Shown: positions 27,401 through 41,065, counted from the first letter of the stretch. The stretch: 62,576 nucleotides of DNA from an uncultured Prochlorococcus sp. (GCA_902618335.1 CACNAI010000003.1:1-62576); one strand, 5' to 3'. The notes: a model not told the origin generated them from the letters alone. Program-made: numbers and translations.

Positions 27401-28366
27401 TTAGGATTCTTGGAATTTTAATTGACCTTTAACTTCAATTCTCACTCCTTCAGAAAAATCAAACACTTTTTCTTCAATGTCTTGAATTCTTAAGTCAGAT
27501 ATCCACTCTAGCTGTTTTAATAAGTGAAGACTAACAGCGTGCTTAGCTCTTTTTGAACCATCTTCAACTTTTAACGCCAGTCCTATACCTTCATTTACCT
27601 TGCATAGACACTGTATACCTTCTGCTCCCCCCTTCCCTATAACTTGTCCATGAGAAGCTTTAACTATTTCTGTATCAAATCTATTATTGTCACCTATCAT
27701 TATTGGATTGGTTGTCATAGCTCTGCTAATTTGTTCTAATTCAGCATTTTCTGAACTGCTTAGAAGAGAATATAACTTGGACATTTCTAATAATTTTAAA
27801 TAAAGAGTAGGGGCTCCACAATCATCTCGTTCTGCTCTTATTTCAGATATTGGGGTTTCAAGTAATTCTGAAACTATTCTGAATATTTCTATTTGAAGTG
27901 GGTGATCCCCTTTTAAGTAACTTTCTATTGGCCAATTTAATTTTTTGCATGTTGCGAGAAAAGCCGCATGTTTACCTGAACAATTGTGCTCTAATGGACT
28001 TAATTTTGATATTGGGCATTTTAAACTATTTATGTCGATGTCGTATTCCCATAAAATTTTGAAGGCTTCCCTTGTGTGGATTTTAGATCCACTATGTGAA
28101 CCACATGCTAATGCGATTGATTTTGAATTATTATTGAATTTTGAAGCGGCTCCACTGCTCACAAAAGGAATTGCCTGAAAGGGTTTTAATGCAGATCTAA
28201 TAAAACTTTTATATTCTGGATTTCCTGCACACATTAAAACTCTTCCTTTTTTATCGCTAATAACAGCGTGAATTTTATGGATTGATTCAATGTTTGAACC
28301 TCTTATTAAGGTTGCTTGTAAAGGAGGATTGTTTGAAGTGTAAAGGTTTTTGAAATTTGAACTCAT
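27401..28366 (-). CDS. Asparaginase II family protein (COG4448-like)
   Basis: RGSNIESIHKIHAVISDKKGRVL, CGSHSGSKIHTREA, NCSGKHAAFLATC. Confidence 0.88.
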   Translation of the reverse strand: MSSNFKNLYTSNNPPLQATLIRGSNIESIHKIHAVISDKKGRVLMCAGNPEYKSFIRSALKPFQAIPFVSSGAASKFNNNSKSIALACGSHSGSKIHTREAFKILWEYDIDINSLKCPISKLSPLEHNCSGKHAAFLATCKKLNWPIESYLKGDHPLQIEIFRIVSELLETPISEIRAERDDCGAPTLYLKLLEMSKLYSLLSSSENAELEQISRAMTTNPIMIGDNNRFDTEIVKASHGQVIGKGGAEGIQCLCKVNEGIGLALKVEDGSKRAKHAVSLHLLKQLEWISDLRIQDIEEKVFDFSEGVRIEVKGQLKFQES

Positions 28367-28861
28367 CTAGAAATTATTATATTGAAAAAGAAAAATTCCT
28401 GATAAAGCCAAGACAGAGATGATAGATAAAGTTTGAATTAAATTTTTTAAAATAGGCTTTACCTCAATTGAGGCAATAAGAGATTCTTTTTCTTTTAAAA
28501 CTAAAGGCTTTATCCATACTTGGCCGTCATACCAACCGGATTCTTCGTATTCAACTTTTTCAGAAGTCAATCTTTTAAATACATGATTCCAACCAAGATA
28601 TAACCTTATAGAAAGTAATATAGGTACTGACAAACTACTAAATAAACTTAATAAAAGATATTTTAAAATTGATGTTTTAAAGTATATACTTCCAGAAGAA
28701 ATTACGAGAAACAAAACAAAAGCACCAAACCAGACTTTTATCAGTAAAAGATTTAGTGATTGTTTCGTTTTTGGAGAAGAAAAAATAGTTGATTTTGACA
28801 ACTCAATGAATTCATTGGTTGGCTGTTGCTCCTTAGGGACTGGACATCGAGAATCGTACAT
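28367..28861 (-). CDS. ycf36: Ycf36/CGLD27-family protein
   Basis: CPVPKEQQPTNEF…SGWYDGQVWIKP motifs. Confidence 0.82.
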   Translation of the reverse strand: MYDSRCPVPKEQQPTNEFIELSKSTIFSSPKTKQSLNLLLIKVWFGAFVLFLVISSGSIYFKTSILKYLLLSLFSSLSVPILLSIRLYLGWNHVFKRLTSEKVEYEESGWYDGQVWIKPLVLKEKESLIASIEVKPILKNLIQTLSIISVLALSGIFLFQYNNF

Positions 28862-28869
28862 AAAAATAT

Positions 28870-29220
28870 TTATGGGTATGTAAGGTTGTCTCCGTTACTC
28901 CAGAATGATTCAAGATCATAAAATTTTCTTATTTCTGGTTGAAAAATATTTACAATAAAATGCCCATAATCAAGTAATGCCCATTTAGCTTCAATTACTC
29001 CTTCTTTTCTTATTGGTTCAATTTTAGCTTTCTCTCTCAACTCTCCCTCTACTGACTTTGTTATGGATCTAACTTGTACATCAGATAATCCCTCCGCAAT
29101 TAATATCCAGTCGCTTATGTAAGAAACTTTGTCAATTTTTATAAGCTTTATATCTTTAGCTTTTTTATCGTCACATGCTTTAGCTGCCATCAAAACCAAA
29201 CTTTTATTGTCCATACACAT
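28870..29220 (-). CDS. rsfS: Ribosomal silencing factor RsfS
   Basis: VSYISDWILIAEGLSDVQVRSIT…WALLDYGHFIVNIFQPEIRKFYDLESFW; start trimmed from 29286 because upstream part overlaps DUF3318 gene. Confidence 0.9.
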   Translation of the reverse strand: MCMDNKSLVLMAAKACDDKKAKDIKLIKIDKVSYISDWILIAEGLSDVQVRSITKSVEGELREKAKIEPIRKEGVIEAKWALLDYGHFIVNIFQPEIRKFYDLESFWSNGDNLTYP

Positions 29221-29842
29221 TTTCACTTGATACAGATTTTTCTGATCCTTCTTGCTGGGATAATTCTGATCTTGCTTTTTCAGCACTTTTTCTTAAGGCA
29301 TCAAGTCTATCCTCAAAGAAACTTCTTTTTTTCTTTTTTCTGGTTTTCTCAATTAACTCTTTTAAAGCTCCTCCAAGACTTTTATAAGCGTTAGGGATAC
29401 TATATCCAAATCTACAAGCAAGATCTATGGCTCGTTCATCTGCAAAAATAGCATCTTGGAGTTTTTTCTCTGAATTATTTTTTATATATAATCTATATCC
29501 TGCAAAACTTGATAACCCAAGAGCTAATAATAAAAGTAATCCATCTTGTACCCACAATTCACCTATTGCTCCTCCTAAACCTATCGCTAGAGCTGCCATT
29601 TCCCAACCATCTCTTGGTATAGCGTCATTTTGAATTTTTCCTACCTCGTGCCAAAATAATAAATTTCTGTGGTCAATAGCAAAATTATCCCATTCATCTA
29701 AATCTATTTGGATTTCGACTTCATCACGACCAATTTCCTCAAGTGTTATTAGAGGTGGGTCAATAGCAGCAGCAGCTTCAATAAATACCCAACTTTCATT
29801 CTCTGGAGGCAACAAACTTTTAAGTCGCTGAAGTTCGCTCAT
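29204..29842 (-). CDS. DUF3318-like membrane protein
   Basis: LLPPENESWVFIEAAAAIDPPLITLEEIGRDEVEIQIDL… conserved cyanobacterial pattern. Confidence 0.75.
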   Translation of the reverse strand: MSELQRLKSLLPPENESWVFIEAAAAIDPPLITLEEIGRDEVEIQIDLDEWDNFAIDHRNLLFWHEVGKIQNDAIPRDGWEMAALAIGLGGAIGELWVQDGLLLLLALGLSSFAGYRLYIKNNSEKKLQDAIFADERAIDLACRFGYSIPNAYKSLGGALKELIEKTRKKKKRSFFEDRLDALRKSAEKARSELSQQEGSEKSVSSENVYGQ

Positions 29843-29950
29843 AAAAAATTAATTTCTTCCAATACTATAGAAACAAATGTTGCTTTTCAAGTAACTTGAT
29901 TAACATCTGATGATTTATAACTAGCATAAGATAAATGAAAGTATTAAATT

Positions 29951-32900
29951 ATGCCTCAAAGAGGTGATCTTAAAAAAATTCTTATTCTTGGTTCAGGTCC
30001 GATTGTTATTGGTCAAGCTTGCGAATTTGATTATTCTGGTACTCAGGCATGCAAAGCTTTAAAAAATGCTGGTTATGAAATTATTTTGATTAATTCTAAT
30101 CCTGCATCGATCATGACTGATCCTGAGATCGCAAGTAGAACGTATATTGAGCCATTGACACCTGAAATCGTTTCGCAAATAATCTTAAGGGAAAAACCTG
30201 ATGCAATTCTCCCCACTATGGGAGGTCAAACCGCTTTGAATCTTGCCGTAAGATTATCAGAATCAGATTTTTTAGAAAAAAATAATGTTGAATTAATTGG
30301 AGCTGATTTAAATGCAATTAATAAAGCTGAAGATAGAAAATTGTTTAAAGAATCGATGGAAAAAATAAATGCAAATGTTTGCCCATCAGGTATAGCATCT
30401 AACTTAAATGAAGCAAAAGAGGTTTCAAAAATGATTAATTCTTATCCTCTTATAATTAGACCAGCATTTACTTTGGGTGGTGTAGGAGGTGGTATTGCGT
30501 ATAATCTTGAAGAATTTGTCGAATTGAGTAAAACAGGTTTAGAAGAAAGTCCTAATAATCAAATTTTAATTGAAAAATCACTTATTGGATGGAAAGAATT
30601 TGAATTAGAAGTTATGAGAGATACTGCAGATAACGTTGTAATAGTTTGCAGTATTGAGAATTTAGATCCAATGGGTGTTCATACTGGTGATTCAATTACT
30701 GTAGCTCCCGCGCAGACACTAACAGATAAGGAATATCAGAGATTAAGGGACTTGTCATTGAAAATTATTAGAGAGGTGGGAGTTGAAACTGGAGGCAGTA
30801 ATATTCAATTCGCAGTAAATCCAAATAATGGAGAGGTAATAGTAATAGAAATGAATCCTCGTGTTAGTAGATCATCTGCATTAGCGAGTAAAGCGACTGG
30901 ATTTCCTATAGCTAAGATTGCCGCTCTATTATCTGTTGGCTTTACACTTGATGAGATTATTAATGACATCACAAAAAAAACACCTGCATGCTTTGAACCC
31001 TCAATTGATTATGTCGTTACCAAAGTTCCAAGGTTTGCTTTTGAAAAGTTTAGAGGCTCGTCAAATACCCTAAGTACTGCAATGAAATCCGTTGGTGAGT
31101 CAATGGCAATCGGTCGTTCTTTTGAAGAATCTTTTCAAAAAGCATTAAGGTCTTTAGAAATAGGTATTTGTGGATGGGAATCTGATTCAATAGATGAATT
31201 CAAGCATGAGAGTGATTTACATAATAGTTTAAGAAATCCAACCTCAGAGAGGATTCTCAATATTAAAAAAGCTATGCAGTTTGGAAAAACTGATTCTTAT
31301 ATTCATGAAGTTACAAATATAGATTTGTGGTTTATTGAAAAATTACGAAATATCTTTAATTTTGAAAATGATTTTTTGAAAGGAAAAGATCTATATAATC
31401 TTGATAGAGATTTGATGCTTCATGCTAAACAATTAGGCTTCTCAGACGAACAGATCGCGAAGTTAACTAATTCAGAATTTTTTGAAGTTAGGAAATATAG
31501 AAAAGATCTAAAAATTATACCAATTTATAAAACTGTTGATACTTGTTCGGCAGAGTTCTCATCCTCAACTCCTTACCATTATTCAACTTACGAAGAATCT
31601 TTTTTTAGTTCAAATACGCAAATTTTTGATAACGAGATTTTAAAAAATAATAAATCAAACAAAATCATGATTCTAGGAGGAGGTCCTAACAGAATCGGTC
31701 AGGGAATAGAGTTTGATTACTGTTGCTGCCATGCTTCATATCAAGCTTCCAACAATGGTTATCAAACAATTATGGTTAATAGTAATCCTGAGACCGTATC
31801 AACAGACTACGATACTAGCGATATTTTATATTTTGAACCTGTAACTTTGGAGGATGTTATTAATATAATTGAAGCTGAAAATCCTTATGGTTTGATTGTT
31901 CAATTCGGGGGGCAAACTCCTCTGAAATTATCATTACCATTATTTGAATGGCTTAATTCTACAGATGGGCGCCAAACTGGATCAAAAATTCTTGGGACGT
32001 CGCCAATTTCAATTGATTTAGCAGAAGATAGAGAGGAATTTACAAAAATACTTGAGGAATTAGATATTAGGCAACCTTCAAACGGAATAGCTCGTAATCA
32101 TAATGAAGCACAAATGGTTGCAAAAAATATAGGATTCCCCCTAGTAGTAAGACCCTCTTATGTTTTAGGTGGTCGCGCAATGGAAATTGTTAAGGATGAG
32201 AATGATTTATCGAGATATATTTCTGAGGCGGTTAAGGTATCTCCTGATCACCCTATTCTTCTTGATCAATATTTGAATAATGCTATCGAGATAGATGTTG
32301 ATGCTTTGTGTGATGCAGACGGTTCTGTTGTAATTGCTGGTCTAATGGAACATGTGGAACCTGCAGGAATTCATTCTGGAGATTCAGCTTGCTGTTTACC
32401 CTCTATATCTCTCACAAGATCTACTATAAATACTGTAAAAAATTGGACAAAGTTAATTGCAAAAAGACTCAATGTTGTTGGTTTAATTAATTTGCAATTT
32501 GCTGTGACAAATTTAAACGATAAAGAAAACAAATTATTTATCCTCGAGGCAAATCCAAGAGCTTCCAGAACTGTGCCATTTGTTTCAAAAGCTATAGGCA
32601 AACCAGTAGCAAAATTAGCTACCCAGTTAATGCAAGGCTTCACACTTGAGGATATTAATTTTACAAAAGAATTTTCTCCTAAATATCAGGCAGTTAAAGA
32701 AGCTGTTTTGCCTTTTAAAAGATTCCCTGGTTCTGATACACTTCTTGGCCCAGAAATGAAATCTACTGGAGAAGTAATGGGTTTAGCAAAAGACTTTGGA
32801 ATTGCTTATGCTAAGTCAGAATTGGCAGCAGGAAATGGTGTTCCTTCTGAGGGAGTTGCTTTTTTGTCTACCAATGATTTAGATAAAAAAAATCTTGAAG

Positions 32901-33247
32901 AAATTTCAAGAGAATTATTAATTTTAGGATTTAAATTAATTGCCACCAAAGGTACCGCTGCATATTTGTTAGATTTAGGTATTCAAGTTGAAGCAGTGCT
33001 AAAAGTACATGAAGGTAGGCCAAATATAGAAGACCTTATTCGTTCGGGTCTTGTTCAGTTAATCATCAATACTCCAATAGGATCGCAGGCTCTTCATGAT
33101 GATGCATATTTAAGACGCGCTGCTTTAGAGTACAATATCCCAATTTTTACAACCATTCCTGGTGCCAAGGCAGCCATTAAAGCTATTAAAGCATTGCAAA
33201 GTAGTGAAATTGATACTTATTCTTTACAAGAGATTCATAAAAATTAA
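29951..33247 (+). CDS. carB: Carbamoyl-phosphate synthase large subunit
   Basis: [28 protein letters not shown], two ATP-grasp halves, 1098 aa. Confidence 0.98.
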   Translation: MPQRGDLKKILILGSGPIVIGQACEFDYSGTQACKALKNAGYEIILINSNPASIMTDPEIASRTYIEPLTPEIVSQIILREKPDAILPTMGGQTALNLAVRLSESDFLEKNNVELIGADLNAINKAEDRKLFKESMEKINANVCPSGIASNLNEAKEVSKMINSYPLIIRPAFTLGGVGGGIAYNLEEFVELSKTGLEESPNNQILIEKSLIGWKEFELEVMRDTADNVVIVCSIENLDPMGVHTGDSITVAPAQTLTDKEYQRLRDLSLKIIREVGVETGGSNIQFAVNPNNGEVIVIEMNPRVSRSSALASKATGFPIAKIAALLSVGFTLDEIINDITKKTPACFEPSIDYVVTKVPRFAFEKFRGSSNTLSTAMKSVGESMAIGRSFEESFQKALRSLEIGICGWESDSIDEFKHESDLHNSLRNPTSERILNIKKAMQFGKTDSYIHEVTNIDLWFIEKLRNIFNFENDFLKGKDLYNLDRDLMLHAKQLGFSDEQIAKLTNSEFFEVRKYRKDLKIIPIYKTVDTCSAEFSSSTPYHYSTYEESFFSSNTQIFDNEILKNNKSNKIMILGGGPNRIGQGIEFDYCCCHASYQASNNGYQTIMVNSNPETVSTDYDTSDILYFEPVTLEDVINIIEAENPYGLIVQFGGQTPLKLSLPLFEWLNSTDGRQTGSKILGTSPISIDLAEDREEFTKILEELDIRQPSNGIARNHNEAQMVAKNIGFPLVVRPSYVLGGRAMEIVKDENDLSRYISEAVKVSPDHPILLDQYLNNAIEIDVDALCDADGSVVIAGLMEHVEPAGIHSGDSACCLPSISLTRSTINTVKNWTKLIAKRLNVVGLINLQFAVTNLNDKENKLFILEANPRASRTVPFVSKAIGKPVAKLATQLMQGFTLEDINFTKEFSPKYQAVKEAVLPFKRFPGSDTLLGPEMKSTGEVMGLAKDFGIAYAKSELAAGNGVPSEGVAFLSTNDLDKKNLEEISRELLILGFKLIATKGTAAYLLDLGIQVEAVLKVHEGRPNIEDLIRSGLVQLIINTPIGSQALHDDAYLRRAALEYNIPIFTTIPGAKAAIKAIKALQSSEIDTYSLQEIHKN

Positions 33248-33252
33248 AGAAA

Positions 33253-33471
33253 TTATTCTATGTTTTTTAGTTTATCTCTCAATTGATTTGCCAGGGTATT
33301 TCGACTAATTGAAAGTAATTTCAAAGTGTCTTCATGCATTTTTAGTTGTGTTTCCGCTATTTGTAATCCTTTTATAGATTCTTTTATGTCATTTGAAAGA
33401 TCATTTATCAAATATTCTTTTCCTTCAAAGGTTAAAACTGGTTTGCCAGAATCATTTTCTTTTTCACTCAT
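33253..33471 (-). CDS. Small conserved protein (72 aa), DUF6447-like
   Basis: VLTFEGKEYLINDLSNDIKESIKGLQIAETQLK. Confidence 0.6.
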   Translation of the reverse strand: MSEKENDSGKPVLTFEGKEYLINDLSNDIKESIKGLQIAETQLKMHEDTLKLLSISRNTLANQLRDKLKNIE

Positions 33472-33500
33472 GGGTTTAACTTTTTATAAATAAGTTAAAA

Positions 33501-35207
33501 TTATAACTTTTTAATCAATTGTTTTTCACATAATTCTTTATAAATCCCATCTTTATTGATTAAATCAATATGTTTCCCTACCTCAATAATTTTGCCTTTA
33601 TCGAAGACAACGATTTTATCTGCCTCTTGCGTAGTTGCCAATCTATGAGCAATTACTATAACTGTTCTTTTTTTCATGGCTCTATTAAGACCTTCTTGAA
33701 CTTCTGATTCTGATTCAGCATCTAAAGCACTTGTTGCTTCATCTAAAAGAAGAATGGAGGGGTTACCAAGTATTGCTCTTGCAATCGCGATCCTTTGAAT
33801 CTGTCCCCCTGAGAAGTTTGATCCCCTTTCACTTATCTTAGTTTCATATTTTTCTGGAAGATTTTGAATGAAGTGGTGAGCATTTGCTTTTTTTGCTGAT
33901 TCAATAACTTGTTCTTTAGAAAAATTCCTTCCCATTCTTATTACATCAATAATTTTTCCTGAAAATAAAAAAGGCTGTTGTTGTACTAAAGCTATTTGTT
34001 TTCTTATATCTTTTGTATTTAACAATTTTAGATTTTTATCGTCAATAAAAATGTCTCCATTGTTTGGAGTTATAAATTTTAGAATCAAAGCCATCATTGT
34101 ACTTTTACCAGCACCTGAAGCTCCGACGAAAGCAGTAATTTCTCCTTTTTTTATTTCAAGATTTATATTTTTAAGAACTTGATTTTCTTTTTTGTATTCA
34201 AAATTAACTTTCTTGAAACTAATTTTGCCTTCAATATTTAATATCCTCTTTAAATTTTCATTATCACTTTCGATAGGTTCTATATTTATGTTTTTCAATC
34301 TTTTTATTGAGGCCTCCGCCTGCTTATAGTCATTAAAATTTGTACTAACATGGCTTATTGGATCAATAAGCATTAATATGGCGGCAAAAAAACTACTAAA
34401 TTCTTCGCTAGTTAAAAGGCCTAGGTTAATTCTTGTGGCTCCTAAACCTAATATTGCTAATATTCCAAATGCTTCTACAAAACCTACGACTGGATGCTGA
34501 AATGCAAGCAATTTCAATGTTTTATATTTTGCTTTTTTATTTGCACTTAACCTTTTATTAAACCTATCCACAATCCAATTTTCTGATGCAAATGCCCTTA
34601 TCGTCGACATTCCATTTATTGATTCTCCTATTAAACCTGCCAAGTTACTAGTTGATTCTTGACTTTTTTCAGAAGCTAATAAAACTCTTCTCCCAAAACT
34701 ATTAACTGAATAAATAATCAAAGGTGCTAATACAAACGTTGATAAAGTTAGTGACCAATCTAAATACAACATATAAATTATTACAGCTAACAATTGTAAG
34801 GTACATGGAATTGTATCTTGAGCTGTTTTATAAATAACTTCGCTTACTCTATCTGCATCTTCTGTAAGTCTATACGTGATATCTCCCGCTGAAATCTTTT
34901 CAATTGAATTCATATCTATTTTTTGAATTTTGCTAAACAAATTTCCTCTCATCACTTCACTAATTTCTAAAGATGGTTTTGCAATGAAAACATCCTGGCC
35001 AAATTGTGCAGTTTTTTGGATTAAAAAAACCAACAAAGATTTAACTATTATGCTACTAACTTTAGTAAGATCACCAGATCCAATGGCTGGGATCAAGTTT
35101 CCAGCAAAATAAGCTAACAAAGGCCAACAAGCTACATAAATAAGCATGCATATAAAACCCTTTATAAACCTATTTGCATATGGTCTGACTGGCGGTATTA
35201 GTCTCAA
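33501..35207 (-). CDS. ABC exporter, fused TMD-NBD (MsbA/MDR-like)
   Basis: AFVGASGAGKSTMMALIL, FSGGQIQRIAIARAIL, LLLDEATSALDAESE. Confidence 0.93.
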   Translation of the reverse strand: MRLIPPVRPYANRFIKGFICMLIYVACWPLLAYFAGNLIPAIGSGDLTKVSSIIVKSLLVFLIQKTAQFGQDVFIAKPSLEISEVMRGNLFSKIQKIDMNSIEKISAGDITYRLTEDADRVSEVIYKTAQDTIPCTLQLLAVIIYMLYLDWSLTLSTFVLAPLIIYSVNSFGRRVLLASEKSQESTSNLAGLIGESINGMSTIRAFASENWIVDRFNKRLSANKKAKYKTLKLLAFQHPVVGFVEAFGILAILGLGATRINLGLLTSEEFSSFFAAILMLIDPISHVSTNFNDYKQAEASIKRLKNINIEPIESDNENLKRILNIEGKISFKKVNFEYKKENQVLKNINLEIKKGEITAFVGASGAGKSTMMALILKFITPNNGDIFIDDKNLKLLNTKDIRKQIALVQQQPFLFSGKIIDVIRMGRNFSKEQVIESAKKANAHHFIQNLPEKYETKISERGSNFSGGQIQRIAIARAILGNPSILLLDEATSALDAESESEVQEGLNRAMKKRTVIVIAHRLATTQEADKIVVFDKGKIIEVGKHIDLINKDGIYKELCEKQLIKKL

Positions 35208-35265
35208 GATATTATGTATTTTAATATTTATCCTACTTTATCAATATCTTTAAGGATATAAAACG

Positions 35266-35439
35266 ATGAAATTAGATCAATTTTTAAAATGGAAAAATTT
35301 GGTATCTTCTGGTGGAGAGGCTAAAATTTTCATTAAATCTGGTTCTGTAAAAGTAAATGGTGTAATTGAAACTAGGAGAGGAAGAAAATTAAAAAAGGGT
35401 GATAAAGTTATGTTTCTAAAAAATGAATTAATTTTTTAA
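35266..35439 (+). CDS. S4-domain RNA-binding protein (57 aa; [57 protein letters not shown])
   Basis: Direct translation; YbcJ-like S4 motif; not in ORF track. Confidence 0.85.
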   Translation: MKLDQFLKWKNLVSSGGEAKIFIKSGSVKVNGVIETRRGRKLKKGDKVMFLKNELIF

Positions 35440-35494
35440 TAGTTGGCCTAATAAGCTCTATATATATTATTATGATTTTCTTGGAGATAGTATT

Positions 35495-36220
35495 TTGAGA
35501 AAATCTGTTATTGCTGGTAATTGGAAAATGCACATGACTTGTGCTCAAGCTAAATCATATTTAGAAGAATTTATACCTTTAATAAAAAATGTAGGGGAAG
35601 ATCGTAAAATTGTTATTGCGCCACCTTTTACAGCTATTTCAACCTTTTCTAATCATTCTGATTTCGATTATTTAGATATTGCCAGTCAAAATATTCATTG
35701 GGAAGATGAAGGGGCATTTACTGCAGAAATATCTCCAAAAATGCTTTTAGAACATGGAGTCTCATATGCAATAGTTGGTCACAGTGAACCCAGGAAATAT
35801 TTTAGTGAAAGTGATGAACAAATAAATAAAAGAGCTGTTTTTGCTCAATCCAGTGGACTTACTCCAATAGTTTGTGTTGGAGAAACGCTTGAACAGAGAG
35901 AGAGAGGAGAAGCGGATAGGGTTATTACCAGACAGGTTGAACAAGGACTTGAAAATGCAGATCCTTCCAATCTCATAGTTGCCTATGAACCAATTTGGGC
36001 TATCGGTACTGGTAAAACATGTGAGGCGAAAGATGCTAATAAGATATGTTCCTTAATTCGAAAATTAATTGGTTTTGAAGATGTGATTATTCAATATGGA
36101 GGATCTGTTAAACCTAATAATATTGACGAAATTATGTCAATGAGTGACATAGATGGAGTTTTAGTTGGGGGGGCTTCATTAGACCCTAATCATTTTGCGA
36201 GAATTGCAAATTATCAATAA
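35495..36220 (+). CDS. tpiA: Triosephosphate isomerase
   Basis: [40 protein letters not shown]. Confidence 0.98.
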   Translation: MRKSVIAGNWKMHMTCAQAKSYLEEFIPLIKNVGEDRKIVIAPPFTAISTFSNHSDFDYLDIASQNIHWEDEGAFTAEISPKMLLEHGVSYAIVGHSEPRKYFSESDEQINKRAVFAQSSGLTPIVCVGETLEQRERGEADRVITRQVEQGLENADPSNLIVAYEPIWAIGTGKTCEAKDANKICSLIRKLIGFEDVIIQYGGSVKPNNIDEIMSMSDIDGVLVGGASLDPNHFARIANYQ

Positions 36221-37049
36221 GACAAACTCATGGCCAAAAGCCTGGAGAAAAAAAACTTCGATTATGGGGGTTATTAATTTAACTCCTGATTCATTTAGTG
36301 ATGGAGGAGATTTAAATACTGAAAAAAAAGTTTTAGAACAGATTGATCATTTTATTTGTAACGGTGTGGATGTTATTGATCTTGGTGCTCAGAGTACAAG
36401 GCCTGGTGCTGAAGAGGTTGGATCTAAAAAAGAAATAAAAAGATTGATTCCATATCTGAAATTAATAAAATCTAAATATCCAAATGTTTTAATTTCTATT
36501 GATACCTTTAATTCTGAGGTAGCTAATGAAGCTCTTATGAATGGTGCAAATTGGATTAATGATGTTACGGGCGGAAGGAGAGATAAGGAAATTTTGGATG
36601 TTGTTTCAAAATTTAATTGCCCATTTGTGATAACTCACAGTCGTGGGAATAGTAAAAATATGAATGAACTTTCTAAATATGAAAATGTATTGAGTGAAGT
36701 AAAGTCCTCACTTGAGATTTTGATAAATGATGCTTTTGATAAGAATATATCAGAAGGAAATATAATTGTGGATCCTGGAATTGGTTTTTCAAAAGATATT
36801 AATCATAATCTCGAAATTTTAAGAAACTTAGATGTATTTAAAGAATTAAATTTACCAATCCTTATTGGAGCATCGAGGAAAAGATTTATAGGAGAAATTT
36901 TGGATGAAATAAATCCTAAAGAGAGAGATATAGGAACTCTTGCAATAAGCTGTCTTTGTTCACAATTTAATATTGATATTGTGAGAGTTCACAATGTGGA
37001 AATGAATTATAAAATTTTAAAAGTATCGGATAGGATTTACAGAAAATAA
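36195..37049 (+). CDS. folP: Dihydropteroate synthase
   Basis: [45 protein letters not shown]. Confidence 0.95.
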   Translation: MRELQIINKTNSWPKAWRKKTSIMGVINLTPDSFSDGGDLNTEKKVLEQIDHFICNGVDVIDLGAQSTRPGAEEVGSKKEIKRLIPYLKLIKSKYPNVLISIDTFNSEVANEALMNGANWINDVTGGRRDKEILDVVSKFNCPFVITHSRGNSKNMNELSKYENVLSEVKSSLEILINDAFDKNISEGNIIVDPGIGFSKDINHNLEILRNLDVFKELNLPILIGASRKRFIGEILDEINPKERDIGTLAISCLCSQFNIDIVRVHNVEMNYKILKVSDRIYRK

Positions 37050-37054
37050 AAATA

Positions 37055-40000
37055 CTATTCTTTAACGCCTTCAATTTTATCCTCTACTTCTTGATAAAGT
37101 TCTTTCAACTGCTCTATATTTTCATCTGAGGTTTCCCAATATCCTCTACCATTAACTTCTAATAAAGTCCCAACTATTCTTCTAAAACTATTTGGATTTA
37201 AATCCATAAGTCTTTTTCTCATTTCTTCGTCATTTATAAATGTTTCATTAGTTTCTTCATAAACAAAATTATCTACTTGTCCACTTGTCGCGCTCCAACC
37301 GAGTGTGTAATTAAGTCTATTAGAGAGCTCTCTAACACCCTCATAACCAGATTTGAGCATTCCTTCATACCACTTAGGATTTAAAAGTTTTGTCCTTGAG
37401 TCTAATCTGATAGTCTCTCCAAGTGTTCTAACCTGGGCATTAGAAGTAGTAGTATCTGCGATGTAGCTACTTGGTTCTTTGCCGTCGTCTCTTAATGTTT
37501 TAATTAATTTTGTTGGATCTGAATCAAAATAATGGCTTACATCAGTTAGTGAAATTTCTGAGGAATCAAGGTTTTGAAATGTAACATCCGCTGTTTTCAT
37601 TACTGACTCAAATACCTCTCTTTTTTGATTCATTTCACCAGGATTATCAGCATTAAAAGCATAAGTTTTGCGTGATAAATACATTTCTTGTAACTCATTT
37701 TCTTCCTCCCAAGTTGAATTTTCTACGGCTAAATTAACATTTGAACTGTAGCTTCCACTTGCATTCGAAAATACTCTAGCTGAAGCTTCTCTGATAGAGG
37801 TGCCTTCTTTTTCTGCTTGTTCTAATGAATGTTTTCTTACAAAATTAGATTCCAATGGTTCGTCAGCCTCAGCTGCTAATTTAACTGCCTGATCTATTAA
37901 TGCCATTTGATTTATAAATAGATCTCTAAAAACTCCTGAACAGTTGACAACCACATCTATTCTTGGTCTACCTAATTCTTTTAAAGGGATTAATTCTAAT
38001 TTGTTAATTCTCCCTACAGAGTCTGGTTTTGGTTTAACCCCAACAAACCATAAGATTTGTGCGAGTGATTCTCCATAAGTTTTAATGTTATCAGTACCCC
38101 ATAAAACGCAAGCGATTGTTTCAGGCCAGGTCCCTTGCTCTTCTTTTTGTCTTTCAATTAATTTGTCAACAACTGACTTGGCAGCAGCTACTGCTGCTGT
38201 AGTTGGAATAGATTGAGGATCAAGTGCATGGATATTTTTACCACTGGGCAAAACACCTGGATTTCTTATGGGATCTCCACCTGGTCCAGGCAGAACATAA
38301 TTTCCATCTAATGCTTTAATGAGGCTATCCATTTCTTTGTCTGCGCAGACCTGTTCTAAACAGAAAAGTAAGTAATCAAATAATTTATTTAATTCCTTCT
38401 GGTTAACTTCATTAAATCCATTTAACCTGCATACTCTTAGCCAAGGGGTAGGTAAATTTAGACCAAATATTTTAAGTAAGTCAAAAAGTTTGGAAAGCAG
38501 TGATTTTTCTAAATAAACTCTGCCATTGACGATTTTTAAAGAGTTGACCATTGCAAAAATAGACTCTCTTGCTGTCTTTATGATTTTTTCATTTAACTCT
38601 ACAAATTTAAGTTCACCTTTATTATTCCCATCATAAATTTCGTCAATAGTTAGGCCCATGGATTCAGCGAGTAGTCCAGGAAGAGATCTTAATCCCTCTT
38701 GTTCTCTTTCTAATGACGCAATATTTACAAGGGTTGCTACAGCTTCTTCTGCAGTAGGTGCTTCTCCAATAGTATGAAGACCGCAAGGTAATAATCTACT
38801 TTCAATTTCCATCAACTGTTTATAGACATTACCAACGAATAAATCTCTATCATCTATTGAAAGTTCTTCTACGTCTTTTGAAGGTAGCTCAACATCTTTG
38901 TCAAGGTTACATTGTTTAGAAGTCTCAATTATTGCATTAACAATTTGAATACCCCTACTATTTTCTCTTAGTTGTTGATAAGAACCCACAAGTTCACTTA
39001 GTTCTTTAAGTCCTTTATAGAGTCCTGCATTTTCTGCTGGAGGAGTCAGATAACTAATAGTTGAAGCGTACCCTCTTCTCTTCGCAATTGTTGCTTCAGA
39101 AGGATTATTTGCAGCATAGTAATACAGATTAGGCAATGATCCAATGAGAGAATCCGGATAGCATGTTTCACTCATACCCATCTGTTTCCCAGGCATAAAT
39201 TCAAGTGAGCCATGAGTTCCAAAATGAAGGACAGCATCAGCACCCCAGATTTTTTCTACATAGGTGTAGTACGCAGCAAACCCGTGATGAGGACTTGCAC
39301 TTCTTGAATAAAGTAATCTCATTGGGTCACCTTCATAACCGAATGTAGGTTGAACACCTATAAAAACATTTCCAAAATGTTTTCCATAGATAAGAAGATT
39401 TTGTCCGTCACTATTTAGGTTTCCAGGAGGTTTACCCCAATTCTCTTCAAGTCTTTGTGAATATGGTGTGAACTCTTCGTATTCTTTTACTGACATCTTA
39501 TGGGCAATATTTAACTCCGGGGAACCATCCATTGCTTCAGGGTTGTTAATTACTTTTTCCATTAATTCTTTTGAATTACTTGGAAGTTCATCTATTTGAT
39601 ATCCTTTCGATTTCATTTCAAGAAGTACTCTATAAATTGAACCGAAAACATTCAAGTATGCTGCCGTACCAACATTTCCTTTATCTGGAGGAAAACTAAA
39701 AACTGTAATAGCTAATTTTTTGTCCTTTCTTTTCTTTACCCTTAAAGTTGACCATTTTATGGCTCTTTCAGCAATTACATCAACTCGATCTTGGAGTGTA
39801 TGCGCTTTACCTGTAGCATCATCACGACCTGAGAGAATAATAGGTTCAATAGCACCATCAAGCTCTGGAATTGCAATCTGAAGTGCTACCTGAACTGGGT
39901 GTAAACCTAGATCACTATCTTCCCATTCTTGTGTGGTCTGGAAAACTAATGGAAGTGCAACCATATAGGGTCTGTTAAGCCTTTTTAGAGCTTCAATAGC

Positions 40001-41065
40001 TCTAGGATGGTCTTGTCTTGCTGGCCCACCAACAAGTGCAAATCCTGTAAGAGATACCACTCCATCTACAATTGGTTTATCTTTATTTATTGAATCATAA
40101 TAGAATTCATTAACTGGCTTAGAAAAATCTAAACCACCACAGAAGATAGGAAGTACTCTCGCACCTCTGTATTCCAATTCTTGGATAACGGCAACGTAGT
40201 GAGCATCATCTCCAGTAACAATATGACTTCTTTGAAGTACTAAACCTATCGTTGGAGTCTTGTCATCTTTAGGATTTATATCTTTCCTGTTATTCTCCCA
40301 ATTTTGATATTCTTTAAGACTTTCAAACATGCAAGGCGCAAGAGGATGCCAAATACCTAAATCTGGGAATGTTTCAGGGTCTTGAATTTTGAATTCTTCT
40401 ATTTGATCTTTTATGTTCTCTGAAACTGCATACTTTTCAGATATCATTAACAAGAAGTTTTTTAAGTTCTCAGTAGTACCACCTAACCAGTACTGGAAAC
40501 TCAAAATGAATGTTCTAGCATCTTGAGCTTTTTCTACTGGTAGATATTTAAGTATTGAAGGTAGTGTATTTAATAACTTCAACATTGAATCTTGGAAGCT
40601 TGCACCATCAGATTCTTTTTTCTTTTTTATTAAATCTCCAATAATACTTTTAGATTGACCAAGTTGGGCCATACTAAATGAACCTAACTTATTTAATCTC
40701 ATTACCTCTGGCATGGAGGGAAAAATAATTGAGGCTTTAAGCTTATCTTTATATGGAGATACTGCATCAACTACTTTTTGAGCAAGATCTTCTATGAAAA
40801 TTAGGGAAGCCACAAATATATCTGCATTAGCTATGTCTTCTTTAAAATCTTCAAAATTACATTCATTTCTAAGTTCTTCGATAAGATAGCCACTAAGGTC
40901 TATACCTATTGGCCCGTTCATCTTATTTATTGACTTTGCAGCTTCCGTTAAGGAATTTTGGTATTGTGGCTCAAGGACAACATAAACTGCTTTTATTACA
41001 ACTTTGTGTTTGTTATCCTCAACAGGAGATACTCTGCGGTTTGCTGAGCGGACCTGCGTAAACAT
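37055..41065 (-). CDS. chlH: Magnesium chelatase subunit H
   Basis: 1336 aa; CobN/BchH motifs ([44 protein letters not shown]). Confidence 0.97.
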   Translation of the reverse strand: MFTQVRSANRRVSPVEDNKHKVVIKAVYVVLEPQYQNSLTEAAKSINKMNGPIGIDLSGYLIEELRNECNFEDFKEDIANADIFVASLIFIEDLAQKVVDAVSPYKDKLKASIIFPSMPEVMRLNKLGSFSMAQLGQSKSIIGDLIKKKKESDGASFQDSMLKLLNTLPSILKYLPVEKAQDARTFILSFQYWLGGTTENLKNFLLMISEKYAVSENIKDQIEEFKIQDPETFPDLGIWHPLAPCMFESLKEYQNWENNRKDINPKDDKTPTIGLVLQRSHIVTGDDAHYVAVIQELEYRGARVLPIFCGGLDFSKPVNEFYYDSINKDKPIVDGVVSLTGFALVGGPARQDHPRAIEALKRLNRPYMVALPLVFQTTQEWEDSDLGLHPVQVALQIAIPELDGAIEPIILSGRDDATGKAHTLQDRVDVIAERAIKWSTLRVKKRKDKKLAITVFSFPPDKGNVGTAAYLNVFGSIYRVLLEMKSKGYQIDELPSNSKELMEKVINNPEAMDGSPELNIAHKMSVKEYEEFTPYSQRLEENWGKPPGNLNSDGQNLLIYGKHFGNVFIGVQPTFGYEGDPMRLLYSRSASPHHGFAAYYTYVEKIWGADAVLHFGTHGSLEFMPGKQMGMSETCYPDSLIGSLPNLYYYAANNPSEATIAKRRGYASTISYLTPPAENAGLYKGLKELSELVGSYQQLRENSRGIQIVNAIIETSKQCNLDKDVELPSKDVEELSIDDRDLFVGNVYKQLMEIESRLLPCGLHTIGEAPTAEEAVATLVNIASLEREQEGLRSLPGLLAESMGLTIDEIYDGNNKGELKFVELNEKIIKTARESIFAMVNSLKIVNGRVYLEKSLLSKLFDLLKIFGLNLPTPWLRVCRLNGFNEVNQKELNKLFDYLLFCLEQVCADKEMDSLIKALDGNYVLPGPGGDPIRNPGVLPSGKNIHALDPQSIPTTAAVAAAKSVVDKLIERQKEEQGTWPETIACVLWGTDNIKTYGESLAQILWFVGVKPKPDSVGRINKLELIPLKELGRPRIDVVVNCSGVFRDLFINQMALIDQAVKLAAEADEPLESNFVRKHSLEQAEKEGTSIREASARVFSNASGSYSSNVNLAVENSTWEEENELQEMYLSRKTYAFNADNPGEMNQKREVFESVMKTADVTFQNLDSSEISLTDVSHYFDSDPTKLIKTLRDDGKEPSSYIADTTTSNAQVRTLGETIRLDSRTKLLNPKWYEGMLKSGYEGVRELSNRLNYTLGWSATSGQVDNFVYEETNETFINDEEMRKRLMDLNPNSFRRIVGTLLEVNGRGYWETSDENIEQLKELYQEVEDKIEGVKE

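Noticed and set aside
32371-32643. Minus ORF inside carB
   Set aside because: Antisense shadow of carB
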